Shown: positions 41,307 through 50,373, numbered from the stretch's first letter. The stretch: DNA of 64,000 nucleotides from Variovorax sp. IB41 (GCF_016405905.1 NZ_JAEFCB010000005.1:62001-126000), one strand, 5' to 3'. Numbers and translations are program-made. Notes: generated by a model from the sequence alone, not told the origin.

Positions 41307-42043
41307 TGAGCACCCCGGCCCGTGTGCTGGTCATCGAGGATGACGACGACCTGCGCGACACGCTGCTGCGGTACCTGCGCGGTGTCGGCATGCTGGCCCG
41401 CGGACTGGAGAGCGCCGAGGGGCTCGACGCGGAACTGGTACGACAGGATTTCGATGCCGTGGTGTGCGACGTCAACCTGCCGGGCGAAGACGGATTCAGC
41501 GTGCTGGCCCGTCTGCGATCGCGCAGTGCCATGCGCATCGTGATGCTGACCGCGCGCGGCATGGCGAACGACCGGCTGCATGGCCTTGGCCTCGGCGCCG
41601 ACTACTACCTGGTCAAGCCGGTGAACCTGCGCGAGCTCGAGATGGTGCTGCACAACCTGCTGCAGCGCAGCCAGGAAGCGCAGGGGCAAGGCACGCGCGA
41701 GCCGGGTGCCGTTGCAGCCGAGGAACCCGCCGCGCAGGCGCCTTGGCGCTATCACGGCGCCACCTGGCTGCTGCTGTCGCCTGCCGGCCAGCGCGTGCAG
41801 ATGTCCAGCGCGGAAGCGCGGCTCGTTCAGTGCCTGATCCAGCAGCCGCGTGAAGTGGTGGACCGGGCCACGCTGCTTGCGGCGATGGGGCGCCCGGGCC
41901 TGGAGGCCTACGAACGCAACCTCGACGTCACGGTTTCGCGGCTGCGCCGCAAGGCCGAGCAGGCCAGTGGCGAGAAGCTGCCGATCGTCGCGGTGCGCGG
42001 CGAGGGCTACAGCTTCCAGGGGAACGTGCGCATCGAGCGGTGA
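41303..42043 (+). CDS. OmpR-family response regulator, partner of the 7TM kinase
   Basis: A 246-residue regulator. Receiver: RVLVIEDDDDLRDTLL, phosphoacceptor D in VVCDVNLPGEDGFS, MLTARG and the lysine in YYLVKPVNLRELE. A Gln/Glu/Ala-rich linker (~residues 125-145) precedes a winged-helix domain (GQRVQMSSAEARLVQCLIQQPREVV, DVTVSRLRRKAEQ, PIVAVRGEGYSFQGN). The ATG lies in an ATGATGA junction with the kinase stop. Likely to act on the 64-nt module upstream of its own operon and of the autotransporter that follows. Confidence 0.93.
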   Translation: MMSTPARVLVIEDDDDLRDTLLRYLRGVGMLARGLESAEGLDAELVRQDFDAVVCDVNLPGEDGFSVLARLRSRSAMRIVMLTARGMANDRLHGLGLGADYYLVKPVNLRELEMVLHNLLQRSQEAQGQGTREPGAVAAEEPAAQAPWRYHGATWLLLSPAGQRVQMSSAEARLVQCLIQQPREVVDRATLLAAMGRPGLEAYERNLDVTVSRLRRKAEQASGEKLPIVAVRGEGYSFQGNVRIER

Positions 42044-42322
42044 GCGCTGCTGGTCGAATGACCGGTGAGCCTGCGCCCGCGCATCCGGCTCGCCTGGCTG
42101 CAGCACAGCCGGCACCACCGGAACGCGTGTCACCACGCGCCTGCCAAGCTCCTTTGTCGTCGGCAAAACCACGGTTTTCCGTAGGTGACCGTGGGCCCGT
42201 TTGCAAGAAAAAGTAAGGTGCAAACGAGAGGGTGGCGCTTGAGAATTTCGCTCGAAGCGGCAACGCAGTGATGCCGCACATGCCGCGCGCCGCGCGCGCT
42301 TGCATGGCGGGAGGAGACCCCC
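42044..42322. other. Regulatory region before the giant autotransporter
   Basis: About 280 nt with no gene. It contains a CCACGG/CCGTGG inverted repeat (42169-42194, 14-nt spacer), directly followed by the 64-nt module (42205-42268), then a GC-rich stretch leading to a strong ribosome binding site for a 33-codon leader ORF. No intrinsic terminator for the kinase/regulator operon is visible, so read-through into the autotransporter is possible. Confidence 0.55.
42205..42268 (+). promoter_or_regulatory. 64-nt module upstream of the giant autotransporter (copy B)
   Basis: Same AAGTAAGGTGCAAAC, GAAT and GAAGCGGCAACGCAG blocks with identical 17- and 7-nt gaps as at 39036-39099, while the gap bases differ. 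The conserved part begins with a run of A residues (AAGAAAAAG). This is the strongest sign in the window that the kinase/regulator pair and the autotransporter are co-regulated. Confidence 0.65.
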
Positions 42323-42424
42323 ATGAACAGCAGTACGACAGCCCTCGACCCTTGGTCCTCGGCTGAATTGGCTTTTTGTCGCAGCGCTTTTTGCACGCTG
42401 CCTACGGAGGAGAACCGTCCATGA
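42323..42424 (+). CDS. 33-codon leader ORF translationally coupled to the giant autotransporter
   Basis: An ATG with a strong GGGAGGAGA ribosome binding site 6 nt upstream opens a 33-residue peptide that begins MNSSTTALDPWSS, has two cysteines (AFCRSAFC) and ends PTEENRP. Its TGA (42422-42424) overlaps the autotransporter ATG in an ATGA. The autotransporter also has its own GGAGGAGAA site inside the last codons of this ORF. The peptide has no signal sequence. It may be a regulatory leader whose translation sets autotransporter output; I recognise no family. Confidence 0.55.
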   Translation: MNSSTTALDPWSSAELAFCRSAFCTLPTEENRP

Positions 42425-45400
42425 ATACCGCCTACAAGACCGTCTGGAACGCCGCGATCGGTGCATGGGTGGCCGTCTCGGAAACGACGCGCGCGCGGGG
42501 CAAGCGAAGCACCAGTCGGCGCGCGGGTCGCACGGCAGGTCTCGGGGGGCTGACGAAGGTCGGCATGCTGACGGCGCTTGCATTTTTTGCGACCAGCTTC
42601 TTGCCGGCGCAGGCCTTCTGCACGACTGCGGGCAGCGACGTGACCTGCAACGGCGCTGCCAACCCGCTGGCGCCGGGCTATGCGAACGGCGCCAACAATC
42701 TGAACCTGGTGATGAACCCCGGGGCGAGCCTCGGCGTGTTGCTGGGCGTCAGTGGAAGCGCAGTGTCGCTGACGGGTTCCGGCGTCAGGCTCACGAACAA
42801 CGGCCTGATCGATCCACTGCTGTTCGGCAGCAACACCACGAAGCTGTCCACGGGCGTCGTGATGGGCAACACCGGCACCAGCACGATCGTCGCCGTCAAC
42901 AACGCGACGATAGGCGGCACCAGGCAGTCGTCGGTCGACCTGGCCGGCCTGGCGCTCACGGTACGCAACGGCCCCGGCGGCATCACGACGATCACCAACA
43001 CGGGAACGATGACGACGGGGGCCATCGTCGGCGCGACACTGGCCGCGGCCGATGCGGCCGTGGTCGCCGTCTATGGCGGCGGCCAGGTCAACATGCTGAA
43101 CGACGCCACCGGCACGATCACCGGCCGCATCGCGTTCGAGAGCGCGGCCAGCGGCGGCCACACCTTCACCAACGCAGGCACGATCGACGGCAGCGTTTCG
43201 CTCGGCACCGGGGAGCGCGACGACACCTTCTTCGCGGTCACAGGCTCGAGCATCACCGGCGGGTCGGCACCGGCCATCGCGGTGGCGACGCCCTCGGGCG
43301 GCAGCCTGAACTTCGCGGCCGGCGGCACGGTCGATGCGGGCCTCGGCGGCACCGACATGCTGGTGCTGCGCAACAGGGTGGGCGGCCCCGGTTCGGGCAC
43401 TGCCGGCACGGGCGGGATCAAGGCCGCGCAGTACCTGAACTTCGAGAACCTCCAGGTCGACAGCGGCACCTGGACCCTGAACGGCGCGGTGGTCAGCGGC
43501 AGCACTCTGCTCAACGGCGGCCTCACGATCTTCGACGACGCGGGCGCCTTCGGCGCCGGCACGCTGACGGGCAACGGCGGCGCGATGCAGGCCTCGGTGG
43601 GCGGCATCACGCTGGCCCAGAACGTGAATCTCACGGGCGGCCTGACGGTGCTGGGCGACAACGGTTTCACGCTGGGCGGCACCGTCAGCGGCGGCGGCGG
43701 CATCACCAAGACCGGCACCGGCACGCTCACGCTGAACGGCATCAACAACTTCAGCGGCGGTTTCGCGCTCAACGGCGGCGGCGTGACGCTGGGCAACGCG
43801 AGTGCGCTCGGCTCGGGCCTGTTCCTGGTCAGCGGCAATGCCGATCTCTACACCACCTTCACCGGCACGCTCAACAACCAGGTGCAGCTCAACGGCGCGC
43901 TGACGCTCGACGGGACAGGCACGCTGACCTTGGGCAATCTCATCTCGGGGGCTGGCAGCCTGACGGTGAACGGCAGCAACCTCGCACTGGCCGCCAGCAA
44001 CACCTATGGCGGCGGCACGACGCTGGGCGGCGGCAGGCTGGACGTGGGCAGCAACACGGCGCTCGGCACCGGCGACCTCACCATCAACGGCGCCTCCGTG
44101 CTGACCGGCGCGGCCGGGGTGGTGCTCGCCAACAACGTGGTGCTCAACAGCACCCTGAACTTCGGCGCGGGCAGCAGCGGCGGCGCGCTCACGCTCGACG
44201 GCGTGATCAGCGGCGCGGGCGGCATCAGCCTGGCCGGTGCGCCGGGCGTCACGCTCAACGGCGCAAACACCTTCACCGGCGGCTTCAACATCGGCGGCGG
44301 CGCGCTCACCGTGGGCAACGACACCGCGCTGGGCGGCAGCGGCGTCACGGTCAGCGGCGCGAGTTCGCTCGCTTCGAACAAGTCGGTGAGCCTTGGCAAC
44401 GACTTCCGCCTCAACGCCACGCTCGCGGCGGGCGGCAGCAACGACCTCGCGCTCAACGGCACCCTCACCGGCCTGGGCATCGTCAGGAAGACCGGCACGG
44501 GCCGTCTCACGCTGGGCGGCGCCAACACCTTCTCGGGCGGCGTGGATCTGCAGGGCGGTGCGCTGCGCGTGGGGACCAACACCTCGCTGGGCCTGAGCAC
44601 GCTGACGGTGAACGGCAACGCCGCGCTCGACGCGAGCGCGAATGTGAACCTGAGCAACAGGCTGTTGCTCAACGCGGGCCTGGACATCGGCGGGGCGAAC
44701 AACATCGGGCTCGGCGGCGTCATCTCGGGCACCGGCCCCCTCTCGTACAGCGGCAGCGGCACGCTGACGCTGGCCAATGCCAACACCTACACAGGCGGCA
44801 CCACGGTGGCGGCCGGCACGCTCGCCGCGAACAACGCGAGCGGCAGCGCGACCGGCAGCGGTGCGGTGCAGGTCCAGGGCGGCGCGGCGCTTGCCGGCAC
44901 CGGCACGCTGGCCGGTGCGGTGACGATCGCCAAGGGCGGCATCCTGTCGGCCGGCAACAGTGGCGCCGGCACGCTCACGACGGGCAGCCTGAACCTCGCC
45001 GACGGCGCGGTGCTCGACTACGACCTGGGCCAGGCCAACGTCGCCGGCGGCGCGCTCAACGACCTGGTCAGGGTCAACGGCAACCTGCAGCTGGACGGCA
45101 CGCTCAATGTGGCGCAGTCCAAGGGCGGCGTGTTCGGCGCGGGCGTCTACCGCCTGATCGACTACACCGGCACGCTCACCGACAACGGCCTGGACATCGG
45201 CAGCGCACCCACGGCCGCGAAGAATCTGCAGGTGCAGACCGCGGTGGCGCAGCAGGTCAACCTGGTCAATCGCGCGGGTCTCGCGCTGAACTTCTGGGAC
45301 GGCGGCGACGCCGGCCAATACAACGACGGCAAGATCGCCGGTGGCTCGGGCACCTGGCGCGTCGGCGTGCCGGGCGACGGCTGGACCGGCGCCGACGGCA

Positions 45401-48400
45401 AGGTCAATGCGGCCTGGGCGCAGGACCAGTTCGCGGTGTTCGCGGGCACGGGCGGCACCGTCACGGTCGACGGCGCAGGCGGCACGGTGCGCATCACCGG
45501 CGCGCAGTTCGCGGCCGACGGCTACGTGGTGCAGGGCGATGCGATCGAGCTCGGCGCTTCGGGCACGGTGGTGCGCGTGGGCGATGGCTCGGGCACCGAC
45601 ACCACGCGCAGTGCGACCATGAATGTCGCGCTCATCGGCACCGGCGGCCTCGTGAAGGAAGACGTGGGCCGGTTGATCCTCGGCGGCACGAATACCTACA
45701 CCGGCGGCACCACCGTGAAGGCCGGCGTGCTGCAGGGCAGTGCCGCCAGCCTGCAGGGCGACATCGTCAACAACGCCGAGGTCGCGTTCGACCAGGACAA
45801 GACCGCGGGCACCTACGCGGGCACGATGAGCGGCACCGGTCGCTTGCGCAAGATCGGCAGCGGCACGCTGCTGCTGGGCAGCACCAACAGCCATGCGGGC
45901 GGCACCTTCGTCGATGCGGGCACGCTGGCCACCGACGTGACCGGTGCGCTGGGCGGCGGCGCGGCAAGCGTGGCCACGGGCGCCACGCTGCAACTGGGGG
46001 GCGCATTCGATGCCGGCACCACCGCCATCGGCAACCAGGGCACCGTGCGCTTGCAGGACAAGGCGAGCGCCGGTGCATCGACCCTCACCAACGCCGCGGG
46101 CGGCGTGCTGGACCTTGCCGGCAACGCCTCGGCCGACAAGGCCACGGTGATCAACCAGGCCGGCGGGCAGGTGCGCATCGACCAGGCGACCACCGGCGTG
46201 AGCTTCGGCGCGCTCGACGGTGCGGGCGATGTCGTGCTCGGGGCCAAGGCGCTCACGCTCGGCGGCAGCGGCGGCGACAACGCCTTGTCGGGCACCGTCA
46301 GCGGCACCGGCGGCTCGGTCGTCAAGGTGGGCGGCGGCACGCTCACGTTGACGGGCGCCAACACCTACACGGGCGGCACCACGGTGGCCGCCGGCACGCT
46401 GAGCGTGAACAACAAGAGCGGCAGCGGCACCGGCACGGGCTTCGTGCAGATCCAGAGCGGCGCGACGCTGGCGGGCAGCGGCACCATCGCGGGCGCGGTC
46501 ACCATCGCCAAGGGCGGCATCCTTGCCGCGGGCAACAGCCCCGGCACGCTGACCGTGGGCGCACTCACGCTGGCCGGCGGCTCCACGCTGAACTACGAAC
46601 TCGGCCAGGCGGGCGTGCCCGGCGGCGCGCTGAACGACTTGATCGACGTGGGCGGCAACCTGCAGCTGGACGGCACGCTGAACATCGCGCAGTCGGCCGG
46701 CGGCACCTTCGGGCCAGGGCTGTACCGCCTCATGAGCTACGGCGGCACGCTCACCGACAACGGGCTGGACATCGGCACCGCACCGGGCGCCGTGGCCGAT
46801 CTGCAGCTACAGACCTCGGTCGCGCAGCAGGTCAACCTGCTCAACCGCGCCGGCCTGTCGCTGAACTTCTGGGACGGCGGCGACAGCAGGAAATACAACG
46901 ACGGCCAGGTGGCCGGCGGCAGCGGCACCTGGCGCGTGGGCAGTCCGGGCGATGGCTGGACCGACATGGACGGCAAGCTCAACGCCAACTGGGCGCAAGA
47001 CCAGTTCGCGGTGTTCGGTGGCAAGAGCGGCACGGTCACCGTGGACGGCGCTGCAGGCGCGGTGCGCATCGCGGGCGCGCAGTTCGCGGTCGATGGTTAC
47101 GTGGTGAATGGCGACGGCATCGTCGTCAACAACGCCAACTCGGTGATTCGCGTGGGCGACGGCACGGCTGCCGGCGCGAACATGACCGCCACGCTGAATG
47201 TGGCGCTCTCGGGCGCGGGTGGCATCTCGAAGGAGGACGCGGGCCGGCTGATCCTGGGCGGTGCCAACACCTACACCGGCGGCACCACCGTGAAGGGCGG
47301 CGTGCTGCAGGGCAGCGCCACCAGCCTGCAGGGCGCCATCGTCAACAACGCCGAGGTTGCGTTCGATCAAGGCGCGACCGCGGGCACCTACGCAGGTGCG
47401 ATGAGCGGCACCGGCAAGCTGCGCAAGATCGGCACCGGCACATTGACGCTGGCCAATGCCAACAGCTACAGCGGCGGCACGCTGGTCGATGCGGGCACGC
47501 TCACCACCGACACCAGCGGCGCGCTGGGCACGGGCGCCGTGAGCATCGCTTCGGCCGCTGCGCTGCAGTTCGGCGGCAAGGCCGACGCGGGCAAGCTCGC
47601 CATCGATAACCAGGGCACCTTGCGGCTGCTGGACGGCGCGAATGCCGCGAGCGCCACGGTGAGCAACGCGGCTGGCGGTCAGGTGCGTATCGACCTGGCG
47701 ACCACCGGCGCGAGCATCGGCGCACTCGGCGGCGCGGGCGACGTGGTGCTCGGCGCGAAGGCGCTGACCACCGGTGCGATGGGCGGCGACAGCACGATCT
47801 CGGGCGCGATCACCGGTGCCGGCGGCTCGCTCGTGAAGGTCGGCGCAGGCACGCTCACGCTTGCAGGAACAGCCAGCTACAGCGGCGAGACGCGCGTCGC
47901 GGCGGGCACTCTGAAGGCCGGCGCGGCCAACGCCTTCAGCGCGGCCTCCAGCGCCGTGGTGGCCAGCGGCGCCACGCTGAACCTCGCAGGCTTCAACCAG
48001 ACAGTGGCCGGCCTGAGCAACAGCGGCACCGTGGCACTGGCAGGCGCTGCGGCCGGCACCACGTTGACGGTCAACGGCAACTACGTCGGCAACAACGGTG
48101 TGCTGAAGCTGGGCACCGTGCTCAACGCTGGCGCGGGGCCGTCGGACCGGCTGGTGATCGACGGCGGCGCGGCCAGCGGCAAGACCAGCGTGCAGGTCGC
48201 CAACCTCGGCGGCCTGGGCGCGCGCACCAGCGGCGCGGGCATCGAACTCATCAGTGCACGCAACGGCGCGACCACCACCGCCCAGACCACCAAGGACGCT
48301 TTTGCGCTCGCAGGCGGCCACGTCGATGCCGGTGCCTTCGAGTACCGGCTGTACGCGGGCGACGCCGGCGGCGGCGGCGAGAACTGGTATCTGCGCACCG

Positions 48401-49443
48401 AGGCCGGGCCGGACACGCCGGGCACGCCGGGTGCACCGGGCAATCCTGGCGGCACAGGCCTTCCGACCTACCGCGCCGAAGCCTCGCTGTTCGCGGCGCT
48501 GCCCAACCAGCTGCGCCAGAGCAACCTGGGCATGCTCGCAAGCCGCAGCCAGCGCATCGGCGACGACGATGTGCGCGGCGGCGCAGGCGCCACCTCCGGC
48601 ACCGACGGCAGCTACCGCCGCGCCTGGGGCCGGCTGATCTCCACCGACATGGACATTCGCCAGGGCGGCACTGTCTCGCCGCACAGCGAAGGTCGCCTGA
48701 CCGGGCTGCAGGCTGGCACCGACCTGTGGGCCAATCCGGATTGGCGTGCCGGCATCTACGTGGGCCAGCTCGATGGAGACACCCGCGTGAGCGGCCTGGG
48801 CAGCGGCCTCCTGAACACAGCAACGGGGCGCAACGATCTGCGCAGCCAGTACCTGGGCCTGTACGGCACCTATGCCACCGAAGACGGCTTCTATGCCGAC
48901 GCCGTGCTGCAGGCCGGCCGCCACCGCTACACCGTGCAGCCGCTGCTGAGCGGAGGCGTCGAGGGCAAGGGCAACAGCCTCCTGGCATCGATAGAGGTGG
49001 GCAAGGCCTTCGCGATCGGCTCGGGCGGCTGGTCCGTGGAGCCGCAACTGCAGTTGATTCATCAGCGCCTGCGGCTGGACGACGCGTCCATTCCTGGCGC
49101 GCTCGTGCAGCAGGACGCCGACAGCGGCTGGATCGGCCGCGTGGGCGTGCGCATCAAAGGCAGCTTCGCCACGGGCGCCGGCACGCTGCAGCCCTATGCG
49201 CGCGTGAACGTCTACCGCAGCGCCAAGGGCAACGACGTCGCGCGCTTCGTGAACCCGGCGGCGATCACGCCGGTAGGGGCCCCGATCGGCGGCACCAGCA
49301 CCGAACTGGCCGCGGGCTTCACGTTGTCGGTGAGCCAGCGCACGAGCCTCTACGGCGAACTGGGCAAGCAGTGGGCCGCAAGTGGCGATGCCCGCGTGGG
49401 CAGTTCCATCAACGCAGCAGCGGGCGTGCGCGTGAAATGGTGA
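42421..49443 (+). CDS. Giant autotransporter (type Va), 2,340 residues, with duplicated passenger
   Basis: It starts with an ESPR (MNTAYKTVWNAAIGAWVAVS), a basic stretch (RRAGRTAG) and a hydrophobic core ending LPAQA near residue 65. The passenger is Gly/Asn/Thr-rich beta-helix with many PATR-type repeats (GTGTLTLNGINNFSGG, NTYTGGTTVAAGTL). Two ~505-526-residue blocks are tandem duplicates; each contains a W-rich insert (ALNFWDGGDAGQYNDGK, GGSGTWRVGVPGDGWT) unlike the repeats. A linker rich in GTPGAPGNPGG precedes the ~320-residue barrel (SLFAALPNQLRQSNLGMLASR to INAAAGVRVKW). No protease triad is visible, so it is probably an adhesin. GGAGGAGAA precedes the ATG. Confidence 0.93.
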   Translation: MNTAYKTVWNAAIGAWVAVSETTRARGKRSTSRRAGRTAGLGGLTKVGMLTALAFFATSFLPAQAFCTTAGSDVTCNGAANPLAPGYANGANNLNLVMNPGASLGVLLGVSGSAVSLTGSGVRLTNNGLIDPLLFGSNTTKLSTGVVMGNTGTSTIVAVNNATIGGTRQSSVDLAGLALTVRNGPGGITTITNTGTMTTGAIVGATLAAADAAVVAVYGGGQVNMLNDATGTITGRIAFESAASGGHTFTNAGTIDGSVSLGTGERDDTFFAVTGSSITGGSAPAIAVATPSGGSLNFAAGGTVDAGLGGTDMLVLRNRVGGPGSGTAGTGGIKAAQYLNFENLQVDSGTWTLNGAVVSGSTLLNGGLTIFDDAGAFGAGTLTGNGGAMQASVGGITLAQNVNLTGGLTVLGDNGFTLGGTVSGGGGITKTGTGTLTLNGINNFSGGFALNGGGVTLGNASALGSGLFLVSGNADLYTTFTGTLNNQVQLNGALTLDGTGTLTLGNLISGAGSLTVNGSNLALAASNTYGGGTTLGGGRLDVGSNTALGTGDLTINGASVLTGAAGVVLANNVVLNSTLNFGAGSSGGALTLDGVISGAGGISLAGAPGVTLNGANTFTGGFNIGGGALTVGNDTALGGSGVTVSGASSLASNKSVSLGNDFRLNATLAAGGSNDLALNGTLTGLGIVRKTGTGRLTLGGANTFSGGVDLQGGALRVGTNTSLGLSTLTVNGNAALDASANVNLSNRLLLNAGLDIGGANNIGLGGVISGTGPLSYSGSGTLTLANANTYTGGTTVAAGTLAANNASGSATGSGAVQVQGGAALAGTGTLAGAVTIAKGGILSAGNSGAGTLTTGSLNLADGAVLDYDLGQANVAGGALNDLVRVNGNLQLDGTLNVAQSKGGVFGAGVYRLIDYTGTLTDNGLDIGSAPTAAKNLQVQTAVAQQVNLVNRAGLALNFWDGGDAGQYNDGKIAGGSGTWRVGVPGDGWTGADGKVNAAWAQDQFAVFAGTGGTVTVDGAGGTVRITGAQFAADGYVVQGDAIELGASGTVVRVGDGSGTDTTRSATMNVALIGTGGLVKEDVGRLILGGTNTYTGGTTVKAGVLQGSAASLQGDIVNNAEVAFDQDKTAGTYAGTMSGTGRLRKIGSGTLLLGSTNSHAGGTFVDAGTLATDVTGALGGGAASVATGATLQLGGAFDAGTTAIGNQGTVRLQDKASAGASTLTNAAGGVLDLAGNASADKATVINQAGGQVRIDQATTGVSFGALDGAGDVVLGAKALTLGGSGGDNALSGTVSGTGGSVVKVGGGTLTLTGANTYTGGTTVAAGTLSVNNKSGSGTGTGFVQIQSGATLAGSGTIAGAVTIAKGGILAAGNSPGTLTVGALTLAGGSTLNYELGQAGVPGGALNDLIDVGGNLQLDGTLNIAQSAGGTFGPGLYRLMSYGGTLTDNGLDIGTAPGAVADLQLQTSVAQQVNLLNRAGLSLNFWDGGDSRKYNDGQVAGGSGTWRVGSPGDGWTDMDGKLNANWAQDQFAVFGGKSGTVTVDGAAGAVRIAGAQFAVDGYVVNGDGIVVNNANSVIRVGDGTAAGANMTATLNVALSGAGGISKEDAGRLILGGANTYTGGTTVKGGVLQGSATSLQGAIVNNAEVAFDQGATAGTYAGAMSGTGKLRKIGTGTLTLANANSYSGGTLVDAGTLTTDTSGALGTGAVSIASAAALQFGGKADAGKLAIDNQGTLRLLDGANAASATVSNAAGGQVRIDLATTGASIGALGGAGDVVLGAKALTTGAMGGDSTISGAITGAGGSLVKVGAGTLTLAGTASYSGETRVAAGTLKAGAANAFSAASSAVVASGATLNLAGFNQTVAGLSNSGTVALAGAAAGTTLTVNGNYVGNNGVLKLGTVLNAGAGPSDRLVIDGGAASGKTSVQVANLGGLGARTSGAGIELISARNGATTTAQTTKDAFALAGGHVDAGAFEYRLYAGDAGGGGENWYLRTEAGPDTPGTPGAPGNPGGTGLPTYRAEASLFAALPNQLRQSNLGMLASRSQRIGDDDVRGGAGATSGTDGSYRRAWGRLISTDMDIRQGGTVSPHSEGRLTGLQAGTDLWANPDWRAGIYVGQLDGDTRVSGLGSGLLNTATGRNDLRSQYLGLYGTYATEDGFYADAVLQAGRHRYTVQPLLSGGVEGKGNSLLASIEVGKAFAIGSGGWSVEPQLQLIHQRLRLDDASIPGALVQQDADSGWIGRVGVRIKGSFATGAGTLQPYARVNVYRSAKGNDVARFVNPAAITPVGAPIGGTSTELAAGFTLSVSQRTSLYGELGKQWAASGDARVGSSINAAAGVRVKW
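44781..46358 (+). repeat. Passenger duplication in the giant autotransporter, unit 1 (1,578 bp)
   Basis: Runs from CAACACCTAC (NTYTGGTTVAAGTL) to just before the next occurrence of the same sequence. Its protein order (GSGAVQVQGGAALAG, GGILSAGN, NFWDGGD, DGWTGADG, RLILGGTNTYTGG, GGQVRIDQATTG) is repeated by unit 2. Confidence 0.9.
46359..47873 (+). repeat. Passenger duplication in the giant autotransporter, unit 2 (1,515 bp)
   Basis: Parallel to unit 1 throughout (VQIQSGATLAGSG, GGILAAGN, NFWDGGD, DGWTDMDG, RLILGGANTYTGG, GGQVRIDLATTG) but lacking about 21 residues near the end (the GGVLDLAGNASADKATV part). Substitutions are spread over both units, so the duplication is not very recent. Confidence 0.9.
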
Positions 49444-49461
49444 TGTGAGGCCGCATCGACA

Positions 49462-49480
49462 GCGCCGGCATCGCCGGCGC
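49462..49480. terminator. GC-rich hairpin between converging genes
   Basis: GCGCCGGC-ATC-GCCGGCGC is a perfect 8-bp stem between the autotransporter stop and the IclR stop. No U-tract follows on either strand, so it may be a bidirectional weak terminator or an mRNA 3-prime stabiliser. Confidence 0.4.
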
Positions 49481-49494
49481 GCGGCCGGCCCGCT

Positions 49495-50307
49495 TCAGAT
49501 CAGGTTGCGCATCGCCTGTGCTGTCTCCCGCAGCACCGGCAGCACGCGCGCCACCGCGTCTTCGGAGCTCTCGTGCCCCATCGGCATCGTGATGTTGAGC
49601 GCGCCCACCAGCGCGCCGTGCCGGTCGCGCAGCGGCACCGCGATGCCGCGCGAATTCAAATCCAGCTGCTGCTCCGACAGCGCCCAGCCCTGCGCCCGGA
49701 TGCGGGCCAGCTCGAGCTTCATGCGCTCCATGCTCGCGATGGTGTGCGAGGTGAACACGGTGAGCTCGCGCGTGGCCAGCCACGCGTTCAGCTCGGCGTC
49801 GCTGCGCAGCGCGAGCATCAGCATGCCCGAGGCCGTGACCTGCGCCGGCACGCGCGCGCCCAGCACGTAGCCGGTGCTCATGCTGCGGTTGGGGCCGTTG
49901 CGCGCGATGTAGACGACCTCGTCGCCGTCCATCACGCTCAGGTACGCAATCTCGTTGGTGCCGGCCGCCACGCGTTGCAGAAAGGGCTGCACCACGCGCG
50001 GCAGGCGGGCCGATTCCAGGTACGAGCGGCCCAGCCGCAGCACGCGCGGCGTAAGCCAGAAGAGCTTGCCGTCGCTCGCCACGTAGCCCATGTGCTGCAG
50101 CGTCAGGAGGTAGCGCCGCGCGGCGGTGCGCGTCATGTTCGTGCGCTGGCCGGCCTGGCTGGCCGTCAGGCGCGGGTTGGCGTCGTCGAAGGCTTCGATG
50201 ATGCTCACGCCGCGCTCCAGGCCGGCGATCCAATCGCGCTTGTCCAGGCCGGCGGGCGGGGACTGGTCGTCGATGGGGTCCGTGCTGTCCTTGTTGTCCT
50301 GGCTCAT
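49495..50307 (-). CDS. IclR-family transcriptional regulator (PcaR/PobR-like)
   Basis: A 270-residue regulator. The N-terminal winged helix is IAGLERGVSIIEAFDDANPRLTASQAGQRTNMTRTAARRYLLTLQHMGYV; the effector domain has FLQRVAAGTNEIAYLSVMDGDEVVYIAR, ASGMLMLALRSDAELNAWL and the closing GIAVPLRDRHGALVGALNITMP. These match the branch that controls protocatechuate and 4-hydroxybenzoate genes, usually as an activator. Start chosen at MSQDNKD; an upstream in-frame ATG in MNANRRP is possible. It is divergent from the shikimate dehydrogenase/pca operon. Confidence 0.9.
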   Translation of the reverse strand: MSQDNKDSTDPIDDQSPPAGLDKRDWIAGLERGVSIIEAFDDANPRLTASQAGQRTNMTRTAARRYLLTLQHMGYVASDGKLFWLTPRVLRLGRSYLESARLPRVVQPFLQRVAAGTNEIAYLSVMDGDEVVYIARNGPNRSMSTGYVLGARVPAQVTASGMLMLALRSDAELNAWLATRELTVFTSHTIASMERMKLELARIRAQGWALSEQQLDLNSRGIAVPLRDRHGALVGALNITMPMGHESSEDAVARVLPVLRETAQAMRNLI

Positions 50308-50373
50308 GGTCGGGAGTGTGCCTCCGGCCGCGGGTCGGCGATTTGCATTCATTCCGGGTAAAAACCCTTGGTT

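Noticed and set aside
42130..45993. 1,287-residue open frame on the minus strand opposite the giant autotransporter
   Set aside because: It is a high-GC antisense shadow with Arg/Ala/His-rich low-complexity translation, no start signal, and the plus strand encodes an unmistakable ESPR autotransporter.
46807..49062. 751-residue minus-strand frame opposite the autotransporter passenger and barrel
   Set aside because: Same codon-mirror effect; no recognisable domain and it crosses the conserved barrel-coding region.
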